Assembly: GCA_944380185.1 (NCBI GenBank) | Contig: CALWGV010000093.1 | Span: forward strand, 1 to 63,555 | Length of the DNA stretch: 63,555 nucleotides | From: an uncultured Lachnospiraceae bacterium | GTDB lineage: Bacteria > Bacillota > Clostridia > Lachnospirales > Lachnospiraceae | Direction: 5' to 3' | In this document: positions 26,853 through 34,725 of the stretch, one piece after another | How the letters are laid out: the number at the start of each line of letters is the position of its first letter | Numbering within the stretch: the first letter of the stretch is position 1 | Notes under the pieces: model-generated | Seen by the model: the letters and a program-made list of their open reading frames with translations, nothing else | Told to the model about the DNA's origin: nothing | Databases searched by the model: none | Translations under genes and position numbers: made by a program

Positions 26853-27788
26853 ATGCAGCCTTTTGCAGGTAGAAAAAGAAGATGGGGTGACAGAAAGGAC
26901 GGCTTTCTCGTCCGAAATATGGATCCCATGAGCAAGGTTGTCCCTTACGTTATGACGACGATGAGCGACAGCTGGGTCTTATTTGAAGATAGAATCGATA
27001 TCACGCATACACAGGATTTTATTCGGGATATGAGGGCAAAGGAATTTCCGGGGCTGACGCTCTATCAGGTGATCTTTGCTGCCATGGTCCGCACCATATC
27101 CCAGGTTCCGCAGATCAATCGCTTTGAGTCCAACCGGCGCATATACGCCCGCAATCACATCAAGATGGCCATGGTGGTAAAGAAGGGAATGAATCTGGCC
27201 GGGGAGAGGACGACGATCATGCCGTTTTTCGATCCGGAGGATACCCTGAAGGACGTGGTGGACAAGATCAACGGCGAAATGGATAAGATAGACCGGACGG
27301 TTTCCTCAGTGGAGGAGGATGAGAACAAGACAGGCTTCGATGCCCTGGAAGTGGCTCTGAGCAGCATCCCCAATTTCCTGATGAAGTTTGTGTTCTGGCT
27401 GCTCAAAAAGCTGGACAAAATGGGAGTGCTTCCCCGCTCGCTGACGGATCTCAGCCCCTTCCACACGACAGCTTTTATCACCAATATGGGTTCCTTCGGT
27501 ATGGATGCGGTCTATCACCATATCTATGAATTCGGCACCCTGTCCATATTCGGCGCAATCGGCAACAAGGAAGCGGTCTATGAAATGCAGAAGGATGGAA
27601 GTGTCCGCCGCAAGGTGTATCTGAACATGAAATTTGTGGCCGATGAAAGGATTACCGACGGTTATTCCTACGGTGTCGCCTTTAAGCATATCAAGACCTA
27701 TATCGGCAAGCCGGAAAAGCTCCTTGTACCGCCGGAAACGGTGGTGGAGGATGTGATCGACCGTCCTAAAAGAAAGAAAAAACAGTAA
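26853..27788 (+). CDS. 2-oxoacid dehydrogenase acyltransferase-like protein with altered active site
   Basis: The 311-residue protein matches the catalytic domain of dihydrolipoamide acyltransferases (chloramphenicol acetyltransferase fold). It lacks the lipoyl and subunit-binding domains and ends in a Lys-rich tail (KRKKKQ). The usual DHRxxDG motif is D264-E265-R266-I-T-D269-G270, so the catalytic His is replaced by Glu. An amphipathic stretch at about 170-190 (LMKFVFWLLKKLDKMG) might touch membranes. No dehydrogenase subunits are nearby. Acyl transfer by the usual mechanism is doubtful; the role is unknown. Confidence 0.75.
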   Translation: MQPFAGRKRRWGDRKDGFLVRNMDPMSKVVPYVMTTMSDSWVLFEDRIDITHTQDFIRDMRAKEFPGLTLYQVIFAAMVRTISQVPQINRFESNRRIYARNHIKMAMVVKKGMNLAGERTTIMPFFDPEDTLKDVVDKINGEMDKIDRTVSSVEEDENKTGFDALEVALSSIPNFLMKFVFWLLKKLDKMGVLPRSLTDLSPFHTTAFITNMGSFGMDAVYHHIYEFGTLSIFGAIGNKEAVYEMQKDGSVRRKVYLNMKFVADERITDGYSYGVAFKHIKTYIGKPEKLLVPPETVVEDVIDRPKRKKKQ

Positions 27789-27803
27789 AGATTTCAGAGA
27801 TGA

Positions 27804-27842
27804 AAAGCCGCTGTCCGCGCTTATATGGACGGCGGTTTTTTT
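27804..27842 (+). terminator. Intrinsic terminator after the acyltransferase-like gene
   Basis: CCGCTGTCC and GGACGGCGG pair with one G-U, followed by T7. Confidence 0.85.
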
Positions 27843-27940
27843 GAACCGATGAAAACCCGCGAGAAAATTTCCGGGGCGGAGCATTTCCGGACAAAGTTGA
27901 TTTTGTGTGTAAGATCGGCATGCAGAAGGGTAGATAATAG

Positions 27941-28519
27941 ATGGAAGGAGGGATGGATGTGGATGATCAGCAGATTGTAAAGCTTTTTTGGGACCGCTCG
28001 GAAAGAGCGCTGGAGGAGCTGGCGTGCCGTTATGAGCGGCTGGTCTTTTCTGTCACCCGCAACATATTGGGTGACGAGGAAGACGCAGCGGAGTGTGTCA
28101 ACGATACTTATCTGGGCGTTTGGAATGCCATACCGCCTCATTGCCCGCAGAATCTCGCTGCTTTTGTGTGTCGGATCGCAAAAAACCTGGCGCTCAAACA
28201 ATATCGCAGCAGGCGGGCGGCAAAGAGAAGCGGATTTTATGAGGTGTCGCTGGAGGAGCTGGGCCAGGCTCTGCGCCTGCCCGGGGAGCTGGCGGTGTCG
28301 GAACAGGCAGATGCAGGAGAGCTGGGAAGGGAGATCGATCGTTTCCTGGACGGGCTTTCGCAGAAAGACCGGATACTTTTTGTGAGGCGCTACTGGTTCG
28401 GCGATCCGGTAAAGGAACTCGCGGAAAATCTGGGAATATCGCAGAACAATATCAGTGTGCGGCTGTCCAGGCTCAGAAGGAGACTGAAGCGACATCTGGA
28501 GAAGGAGGAATTGCTGTGA
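27941..28519 (+). CDS. ECF-type RNA polymerase sigma factor
   Basis: The protein of about 190 residues has sigma region 2 (LACRYERLVFSVTRNILG, EEDAAECVNDTY) and region 4 (VKELAENLGISQNNISVRL) with nothing between but a short linker, which is the ECF layout. Start choice is uncertain: ATG 27941, ATG 27953 or GTG 27959, the last with AAGGAGGG at ideal distance. Its stop overlaps the start of the next gene by four bases (GTGA), so the pair is translationally coupled, as usual for a sigma factor and its membrane anti-sigma factor. Confidence 0.88.
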   Translation: MEGGMDVDDQQIVKLFWDRSERALEELACRYERLVFSVTRNILGDEEDAAECVNDTYLGVWNAIPPHCPQNLAAFVCRIAKNLALKQYRSRRAAKRSGFYEVSLEELGQALRLPGELAVSEQADAGELGREIDRFLDGLSQKDRILFVRRYWFGDPVKELAENLGISQNNISVRLSRLRRRLKRHLEKEELL

Positions 28520-29502
28520 AGAGAGAAGAATACTTGACTGAAGCCATGGAGCAGATATCGGACAGATATATCGCTGAGGCTGCATTTTCGTCGTTAGACG
28601 GCGCGGCAGAAAACGGATCCGGGCAGTCTGAAGAGAGGAAGCGCAGAGTATGCAGAGCCATCGGGAAAAGGAAGAGCGGAAAGGCGGCAGCAGTCGCAGC
28701 GGTCTGCATCTGTGTGGCTGTCGCGCTGGCGGCCGTCACAGGCCGCTTTGGTTTCTGGGGCACAGAAGAAAAGCCGGGGGAGAGCGGCGTCACCGTCTCC
28801 GAGGCTGGAGTGACGATACCGCCCATTGCGATTGCCGGGCACAGTGAAAATGCCAGCGCCAGCATGATCCTTTTTGTCATCTATGAGGGCGGTGTATACT
28901 GCTACTATGAGGACCTGCCCGCAGAACTTCGGGGAGAATACCTGGCGACATCTGCAGGGGGGATTGACGAGTGGACGCCCCTGTCGGAGTACGGGGAGCT
29001 GACCGGCAGCGCGGCAGGTGAACTGTATGCGGTGGAGGGCTACGACACCGGCTTTATGGTGGGACTTGAGACAGACGAAGGGGGATGGATGGGACTCATC
29101 CGGAACAACGGCATTACGCTGAAATGGGGAAGGGAGCTTTTTGCCGACCGGCTTCACCTGGATGGGCGGTATATAGAGGTACAGTGGCAGTCCAGGGAAG
29201 ACTGGTATGAGGGCAGGGACAACAAGCAGACCTTTGCCGATGCGGACAAAGCGGCTCTGGACCATTTTGTGGAGGCGCTCTGCGAAGCGGAGTTCATGAG
29301 GCGGGAAGACATCCCTCTGCCGGAGGGAGGGGATAATGTTTATGATTCGCTGGAAATTTGTCATCTGTTTTTCCGGATGGAGGATGGTCTGATCGTAGAG
29401 CTGCGCTGTTTTGCGGGGGGATATGTGAGCTTTTCCGGCATTCCGGAAATCTGCGTACAGATCCCGGAGGATTTGTTTCAGGCGGTGTGCGGAGCTTTTT
29501 AA
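28516..29502 (+). CDS. Putative anti-sigma membrane protein partnered with the ECF sigma factor
   Basis: The 328-residue protein starts at GTG 28516 overlapping the sigma gene. About 55 charged cytoplasmic residues are followed by one membrane span (about 56-77) and an external domain of about 250 residues rich in aromatic and acidic residues. This topology matches anti-sigma factors that hold an ECF sigma factor at the membrane. No zinc-binding anti-sigma motif is seen and the external domain is not recognised. Coupled expression with the sigma factor is the main evidence. Confidence 0.65.
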   Translation: MKREEYLTEAMEQISDRYIAEAAFSSLDGAAENGSGQSEERKRRVCRAIGKRKSGKAAAVAAVCICVAVALAAVTGRFGFWGTEEKPGESGVTVSEAGVTIPPIAIAGHSENASASMILFVIYEGGVYCYYEDLPAELRGEYLATSAGGIDEWTPLSEYGELTGSAAGELYAVEGYDTGFMVGLETDEGGWMGLIRNNGITLKWGRELFADRLHLDGRYIEVQWQSREDWYEGRDNKQTFADADKAALDHFVEALCEAEFMRREDIPLPEGGDNVYDSLEICHLFFRMEDGLIVELRCFAGGYVSFSGIPEICVQIPEDLFQAVCGAF

Positions 29503-29509
29503 AAGAGCA

Positions 29510-29556
29510 AAAAACGCCCGGGGTATCCGAAAACTCTGGATATCCCGGGCATTTAT
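29510..29556. terminator. Bidirectional terminator
   Basis: GCCCGGGGTATCC (29516-29528) pairs with GGATATCCCGGGC (29538-29550) with one wobble. ATTTATTT follows on the plus strand; on the minus strand a T6 run (A-run 29509-29514 on plus) ends the queT transcript. Confidence 0.85.
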
Positions 29557-30054
29557 TTAGGCGTGGCACTTCTCGAACAGTACGTTCTTTAGAGGCTGCA
29601 GAGCGGTGAGCAGGATATTGCCCAAAATCCCGACAGCTACGATTTCACTCAGTCCGATGGTAAGCATCTGATAGGGGATGGTCTCCGGAGCGCCGTAAGC
29701 AAAGCGGAGCACCCAGGGAATGATAATTGTATTGGATAAGATCGGCGGTACGCAGACCATCCATTTCTGCCGACGCAGGGCATAGGACAGGCAGGCACCG
29801 ATCAGTGTGGCAATGGTGCCGAAGACTACGTCCAAGGCGGCTCCGCCCCCCAGCAGGTTGGCCAGAAAGCAGCCGATGGTAAGTCCCGGGATAGCTGCCG
29901 GTGTGAAATAGGGCAGGATCGTCAGCGCCTCTGCGAAACGGAACTGGACTATGCCGAAAGCGACGGAGGCAAAGGGCAGGGTCAGCACCACGTATAGGGC
30001 TGCGATTATCGCGCCGTAGGCGATAAAGGTGACTTTGTTCTGATTTTCTCTCAT
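29557..30054 (-). CDS. queT: QueT-type queuosine precursor ECF transporter substrate component
   Basis: The 165-residue membrane protein has five to six hydrophobic spans and the QueT pattern: FIAYGAIIAALYVVLTL, RFAEALTILPYF and GGGAALDVVFGT. It binds a queuosine precursor such as preQ1 and works with a shared ECF energising module not seen here. The ATG at 30054 follows AAGGAG; a longer in-frame start would place the coding sequence over the promoter and leader. The structured leader suggests control by the transported ligand. Confidence 0.9.
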   Translation of the reverse strand: MRENQNKVTFIAYGAIIAALYVVLTLPFASVAFGIVQFRFAEALTILPYFTPAAIPGLTIGCFLANLLGGGAALDVVFGTIATLIGACLSYALRRQKWMVCVPPILSNTIIIPWVLRFAYGAPETIPYQMLTIGLSEIVAVGILGNILLTALQPLKNVLFEKCHA

Positions 30055-30124
30055 TTCAATGTTCTCCTTTAGTTTTGTTTTTTGGCCCCTCGGGGCTGGG
30101 TCAGGAAGGTCTCGAACTGACCAC
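30055..30124 (-). promoter_or_regulatory. Structured leader of queT, candidate preQ1-responsive element
   Basis: From the predicted start (about 30124) the RNA has a stem GGTCAG/CTGACC (30117-30122 with 30099-30104) and a 12-base pyrimidine-containing loop, a second GC stem (30085-30096), then an A-rich linker ending in ACTAAAGGAG. CCTT in the loop can pair with AAGG of the ribosome-binding site. The A-rich linker before the Shine-Dalgarno sequence recalls preQ1 riboswitches, but I could not fit a known class fully. Confidence 0.4.
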
Positions 30125-30130
30125 CCACCT

Positions 30131-30159
30131 ATCATAGCGGACGCGGGTTTATTTGTCAA
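30131..30159 (-). promoter_or_regulatory. Promoter of queT
   Basis: On the minus strand TTGACA (30159-30154), a 17-base spacer and TATGAT (30136-30131) form a near-consensus promoter. Confidence 0.75.
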
Positions 30160-30287
30160 ATAAAATTCTGCTGCAGCTCAGAAAAATTTTTCAAAAAATA
30201 ATAGAATATTAAAGTTTTTTCTCCTGTTTTATGGTATCATATGTATAAGATGTCTGGAATTAATACGGGAGAAGGGAGAAAACACGG

Positions 30288-31214
30288 ATGAAAAAGACAG
30301 AGTTCGGCATTTTATCAAAGGATCAAAGGCATACACTTCACACGATCTGCTGGGAACCGGAGGGGGAGGTCAAGGCGGCTCTGCAGATTGTCCACGGGAT
30401 GATCGAATATGTCGATCGCTATGACGATTTTGCCCGCTACCTGTGCGGCAGAGGATTTGCTGTCATCGGTCACGATCATCTGGGACATGGTCTGACGGCG
30501 GGCTGTGATGAAGATCTGGGGTATTTCGCCCGGGCAGGCGGAGATCAGATCGTCATCGACGATATGTATCTGGTGACGGAGGAGATGAAGAGAAGATTCC
30601 CGTCGGTTACTCATTTTATTCTGGGTCACAGCATGGGGTCCTTCTTCCTGCGCAAATATCTGACGTATTACGGAGATAAGGTGGACGGGGCGATTATCAT
30701 GGGAACGGGCGATTTCCCTCTGGCTCTGGCAGAGGGGGGAAAAGCCATGGCCTGGGCATTGATGAAGACAAAGGGACGCCGCTATCGCAGCCAGAAGCTG
30801 TCCAACATGGTGTTTAAAGGGTATCTGTCCCGGATTGAGAATCCCAGAACGCCCATGGACTGGCTGACCAAGGACGAGGCGATTGTAGATGCCTACTGTA
30901 AAAATAAGTACAACACTTTCCTTTTTACCGTCTCAGCTTTTTATGATTTCTTTGCCGTCATCGAATACGATGCGAAGATGAAGAATTTCGACCGAATTCC
31001 CAGGGGGCTGCCGGTACTCATCGTTTCCGGGCGGGAGGACCCGGTGGGAAGCTGGGGCAAGGGCCCGGAGAGTCTGTGTGCCCGGTATCGCAGCAAAGGA
31101 ATGACCGATGTGACGCTCAAGCTTTATGACAACGATCGCCATGAGATCATCAATGAGACGGACAGAGATGTGGTATATGCTGATCTGGCCGAATGGATGG
31201 AATCGAGAAGATAA
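30288..31214 (+). CDS. Alpha/beta hydrolase, monoacylglycerol lipase-like
   Basis: The 308-residue protein has the serine hydrolase fold: IVHGMIEYVDRYDDFA at the oxyanion region, GHDHLGHG, nucleophile elbow GHSMGS near residue 117, Asp in SGREDPVG and His in DNDRHEI near the C terminus. This set matches Hydrolase_4 or monoglyceride lipase-like (lysophospholipase) enzymes. It has no signal peptide and should be cytoplasmic. The natural substrate is probably a short lipid ester but is not proven. Confidence 0.85.
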   Translation: MKKTEFGILSKDQRHTLHTICWEPEGEVKAALQIVHGMIEYVDRYDDFARYLCGRGFAVIGHDHLGHGLTAGCDEDLGYFARAGGDQIVIDDMYLVTEEMKRRFPSVTHFILGHSMGSFFLRKYLTYYGDKVDGAIIMGTGDFPLALAEGGKAMAWALMKTKGRRYRSQKLSNMVFKGYLSRIENPRTPMDWLTKDEAIVDAYCKNKYNTFLFTVSAFYDFFAVIEYDAKMKNFDRIPRGLPVLIVSGREDPVGSWGKGPESLCARYRSKGMTDVTLKLYDNDRHEIINETDRDVVYADLAEWMESRR

Positions 31215-31246
31215 GAGAAAAAGCAAAAGAAAGCAGAATGAAAAAC

Positions 31247-31280
31247 GGGAGGCCGCCCTGGAGCAGCCTCCCTTATATTT
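31247..31280. terminator. Bidirectional terminator between the hydrolase and DnaJ-domain genes
   Basis: GGGAGGC (31247-31253) pairs with GCCTCCC (31266-31272), followed by TTATATTT on plus and by an A5 stretch upstream that reads as T on minus. Confidence 0.7.
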
Positions 31281-31314
31281 ATGGAAGAATTCCGTACTAT
31301 CCCCCGGGAACTGC

Positions 31315-31992
31315 CTAGAACCGCATGTAGGGGGAACCGCCGCAGAACATGCCTCCGCCGCCGCAGCAGAGGTTGCAGACCAGATTGATCAGACAAAGCT
31401 TTAGACAGAGATTGTCTGCGCCGGAGATGGGGGAACCATAGGGACGGCTCATATCGCGGTACCAGCTTCCGCCGCTCTCCAGCTGGCGTACCAGCATCTG
31501 GTACTCTGCATTGCCGGGTTCCATGGATGCCGCTCTCTTGGCGTGGTCCAGAGCAGCCACGTTGTTGCCCATGCCGGAGTTGGCTACGGCACTGTAGTAA
31601 TACCACTGGGCGGTCCGCTCGCGGATATTGTTGAGCACATTGAGAGCCTCCCGGTAATGGCCGCTGCGAATATAGTTGGCGGCAGCTGCCATATGAGAGC
31701 TGTACTCATCGCCGGATGCCTGCTGACCGGCGCCGCCGTAATTGCCATAGCCACCGTAACCATAACCGCCATACCCCTGGCTGCCATAGGAGGTGCCTCC
31801 GCCCTCCCTCTCCTTCATGATCTGCTGATAGGCCTGCTGGATTTCCTTGAATTTTTCTTCGGCAGCATCCTTGTTGGGATTGTTTTGATTGGCGTCGGGG
31901 TGATAACGGCGGCTCAGAGCGCGGTACGCCTTTTTAATTTCTTCATTTGAGGCATCCCGGGACACGCCCAGAACCTTATATGGATCATACAT
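31315..31992 (-). CDS. J-domain protein with Gly/Tyr linker and Cys-rich tail
   Basis: The 225-residue protein starts with a J domain ([20 protein letters not shown], then YHPDANQ with the HPD motif) that stimulates an Hsp70. A Gly/Tyr-rich repeat linker ([11 protein letters not shown]) follows, then two TPR-like helices and a C-terminal tail with six Cys ([15 protein letters not shown]...FCGG). The zinc-finger domains of true DnaJ are absent. Its first codons overlap the end of the DUF5685 gene by 8 bases, so the two form an operon and may act together. Confidence 0.82.
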   Translation of the reverse strand: MYDPYKVLGVSRDASNEEIKKAYRALSRRYHPDANQNNPNKDAAEEKFKEIQQAYQQIMKEREGGGTSYGSQGYGGYGYGGYGNYGGAGQQASGDEYSSHMAAAANYIRSGHYREALNVLNNIRERTAQWYYYSAVANSGMGNNVAALDHAKRAASMEPGNAEYQMLVRQLESGGSWYRDMSRPYGSPISGADNLCLKLCLINLVCNLCCGGGGMFCGGSPYMRF

Positions 31993-32824
31993 TGGTTTTC
32001 TTGTCCTTTCTCTTTTGGTTGATCAATTCATAACGGCACCAGACACCGGAATAGAGAATGTTGCGAAGAATCGGCGCATACTCAACCAGAGGAAGCCGCT
32101 CGAAAGATTTGCAGGCCTCGGCCAGCATCATCGTCAGGATCTGACTGCATTTTTCTTCGAAGTCGGGGTCGTCCCGGATCGGCAGCAGAGGATTGTAGTT
32201 GCCGGATTTTTCATCATCCTCCAGATCCTCATAGGCATCCATCAGATAAATGAATTTGCCCAGATAAAAGCCCATATGGCGAAGCTCGTCCTCCCATTCA
32301 TCGTGGCGGCAGGTGAAGATTTCGGCCATAATTTGCCCGAAGCAGCCGGCCACCTCGTCAATATCGCCTGTATGATTTTCTTCATAGGTGTGCAGCTGCA
32401 CCAGCCATTTTTCGATGACAGCAGCTTTTTCCGGATATTTCTCGCTGACTCGGCGGAATTTGTTATGCAGGAAAACAGAGCCGGCCTTCTTGGTGATCTT
32501 TTTGTCGTCCTTCCAATCGTCCAGGCACTGGTAGTAGGACAGCAGCAGATTCATATCGGCGGCGTAGCCGGTGAAATGACTGATCCGCGTGACATGCTTT
32601 TCGATGGGATGAGCGATGCACTTTTCTACGGTGGGGGCAGCCTCATCCTGATAGAGATCCGTCAGCAAAAGTACCAGGAAGGTCAGGTCATAGGTCAGGG
32701 TCATCTGTCCCGACAGGCCGTAGCGCTCGCGGAGGGTGCGGCACAGTCCGCAATAGTAGCTGCGGTAAAGCTCAAACTCTTTAAATTTCAGCTCCTGCTT
32801 GTTTACGATAATATAGCCAAACAT
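31985..32824 (-). CDS. DUF5685 family protein
   Basis: The 279-residue, all-helical protein matches DUF5685, with the hallmark start [17 protein letters not shown] and a YYCGLCR motif at residues 23-29. It carries two Asp-rich motifs on helices, DDWKDD (102-107) and DAYEDLEDD (196-204), spaced about 94 residues apart. Paired Asp motifs like these bind Mg-diphosphate in class I isoprenoid synthases; that comparison is my inference. It is cotranscribed with the J-domain protein. Biochemical role is not known. Confidence 0.8.
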   Translation of the reverse strand: MFGYIIVNKQELKFKEFELYRSYYCGLCRTLRERYGLSGQMTLTYDLTFLVLLLTDLYQDEAAPTVEKCIAHPIEKHVTRISHFTGYAADMNLLLSYYQCLDDWKDDKKITKKAGSVFLHNKFRRVSEKYPEKAAVIEKWLVQLHTYEENHTGDIDEVAGCFGQIMAEIFTCRHDEWEDELRHMGFYLGKFIYLMDAYEDLEDDEKSGNYNPLLPIRDDPDFEEKCSQILTMMLAEACKSFERLPLVEYAPILRNILYSGVWCRYELINQKRKDKKTNV

Positions 32825-33192
32825 ATGCGGTCCTCTTTCTATTGTACTGCTTTTCAGTTTAGACGATGTTTCTGAATAGGCGGTGAAAGAAAACTAAAAA
32901 AAATATGAATTATGCCGTTTTTTCTTGCTTTCCGGGCAAAAAGATACTATACTGTCTTTGATGAAACTTTTCAGTTACGGCATTTCCCGCCGCTTCGCCT
33001 GTTCTCTGCGATTTCGGCTCGCCTGACAGATCAGCCTATCCGTTTCGGCTTATACATTTCGCATATTCCATTCAGCGCATTCTATTCCGAGGATTCTTTA
33101 TCATCATACCAGCAGGCAGATTCAATTTCAATATTCTTTTTGCAATTTTAACTTTATTTGTCATCGTCAGGTGACGGGAGGGGGTGTTTTTG
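32825..33192. other. 368-base intergenic region with a promoter and long pyrimidine-rich leader
   Basis: This region lies between the divergent DUF5685 and ComM genes. A promoter for ComM sits at 32925-32953, leaving a leader of about 230 bases rich in C and T with repeated TTTCGGCT. A 79-codon reading frame (32912-33151) has no ribosome-binding site and unnatural composition, so I do not call a gene. The minus-strand promoter for DUF5685 was not identified. Confidence 0.6.
32925..32953 (+). promoter_or_regulatory. Promoter upstream of comM
   Basis: TTGCTT (32925-32930) and TATACT (32948-32953) with a 17-base spacer. Confidence 0.6.
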
Positions 33193-34725
33193 TTGTACGC
33201 AAAAGTGAACAGCGCGGCTCTGGCCGGGATGGACAGCTTCCTTGTCCAGGTGGAGACGGATTTGAGCGATGGACTGCCCCATGTAGAGATGGTGGGAGCG
33301 CTTTCCACGGAAGCCAGAGAGGCCAGGGAGCGAGTGCGCACAGCCCTGAAAAATTCCGGGATTCGTATTCCGCCCAAAAAGATTACGGTGAGCCTGTCCC
33401 CGGCAGATCGGCGCAAGGATGGCAGCGGTTTTGATCTGGCTATGGCGGCGGGGATCGCTGCTGCCATGGGCGTGATCGGGGATAGTGCGCTGAAAGACAG
33501 CATGGTGATCGGGGAAGTGTGTCTGGACGGCAGGGTGAGAGGAGTCAGGGGAGTGCTGGCTATGGCGGGCTGTGCCAGAAGAGAGGGGATGAGACGGCTT
33601 TTTGTTCCCAGGGAAAATGTGCAGGAAGCCGCTGTTTTTGCTGATCTGGAGGTGATCGGCGTGGGAAGTCTGACGGAATTTTTGGCTATGCTGCGCGGGG
33701 AAGCCATCTGCCGTCCGCAGCCGATTTCTTCCTGGTCGGAGAGTCATCAGAGCGGAGAAGAGGATTTCAGCCAGGTGGGCGGACAGGAGGCAGTCAAGAG
33801 GGCGGCGGAAGTGGCATGCGCCGGCATGCACAATATGCTGATGATCGGCAGCGCCGGAGCGGGAAAATCCATGATTGCCCGTAGGATTCCGACGATTCTG
33901 CCCAGATTGACCAGACAGGAAAGCATTGAAATTTCCACAGTTTACAGCATAGGAGGCTGTCTGGCCGACGGCGGAAGAATGATGGACAGACGCCCTTTTC
34001 GCAGCCCCCATCACACTGTAACGGCGGCAGGAATGGCCGGCGGCGGAAGATTTCCCAGGCCGGGAGAGATTTCCTTTGCTCATGGCGGCGTGCTCTTTTT
34101 GGATGAGCTGCCGGAGTTTCGCCCCAGTGTCCTGGAAACTTTGCGTCAGCCCATGGAGGAGAGACGTCTGACTATTGTGCGGGCGGGAGTGGCCTATGAG
34201 TTTCCGGCTGATTTTATGCTGGTTGCGGCGATGAATCCCTGCCGCTGCGGCTACTATCCGGATCGAAGTTTATGCCGCTGTACGGACCGGGAGGTGCGGG
34301 AGTATCTGGGACGCATCAGCCGCCCGCTGATGGATCGGATCGATATCTGCACGGAGGTGGCCAAGACTTCCTATGAATGTCTCCGGAGAGGAGGAGAGAG
34401 CTCGGCCGACATTCGCTCCCGCGTAGAACAGGCGGTATCTATTCAGAACAGACGCTTTGCCGGAACATCTATCCGCTTTAACTCCCGGATTCCGGCAGGA
34501 GAGCTTTACCGCTACTGTATGCCGAGCGCGGAGGCGGAGGCATTGCTGCAGAAGGTGTATGACAAACGAACGGTTACGGCCAGAGGACTTCACAGTTTGA
34601 TTCGCGTGGCACGCACCATAGCAGACCTGGAAGGAAGCGTCAGGCTGGAACGAAAGCACGTGGGGGAAGCCGTATTTTATCGCGGACCCAGGGAGATATT
34701 CAGAGGGGGAGAAGGAAATGTGTGA
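33193..34725 (+). CDS. comM: YifB/ComM family Mg-chelatase-like AAA ATPase
   Basis: The 510-residue protein has an N-terminal ChlI-like domain (VEMVGALSTEAREARERVR), an AAA domain with GSAGAGKSMIARRIPTILP as Walker A and LFLDELPEF as Walker B, and a C-terminal Mg-chelatase-like domain with the CRCGYYPD Cys pair. In other bacteria ComM is a branch-migration helicase needed for integrating transformed DNA. The start is TTG 33193, nine bases after GGGAGGGG; the in-frame GTG at 33184 overlaps that site. It overlaps dprA by 8 bases. Confidence 0.92.
   Translation: MYAKVNSAALAGMDSFLVQVETDLSDGLPHVEMVGALSTEAREARERVRTALKNSGIRIPPKKITVSLSPADRRKDGSGFDLAMAAGIAAAMGVIGDSALKDSMVIGEVCLDGRVRGVRGVLAMAGCARREGMRRLFVPRENVQEAAVFADLEVIGVGSLTEFLAMLRGEAICRPQPISSWSESHQSGEEDFSQVGGQEAVKRAAEVACAGMHNMLMIGSAGAGKSMIARRIPTILPRLTRQESIEISTVYSIGGCLADGGRMMDRRPFRSPHHTVTAAGMAGGGRFPRPGEISFAHGGVLFLDELPEFRPSVLETLRQPMEERRLTIVRAGVAYEFPADFMLVAAMNPCRCGYYPDRSLCRCTDREVREYLGRISRPLMDRIDICTEVAKTSYECLRRGGESSADIRSRVEQAVSIQNRRFAGTSIRFNSRIPAGELYRYCMPSAEAEALLQKVYDKRTVTARGLHSLIRVARTIADLEGSVRLERKHVGEAVFYRGPREIFRGGEGNV

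Noticed and set aside
32912-33151. 79-codon plus-strand frame in the comM leader
   Set aside because: No ribosome-binding site; its first codons lie over the promoter and the composition is not protein-like.
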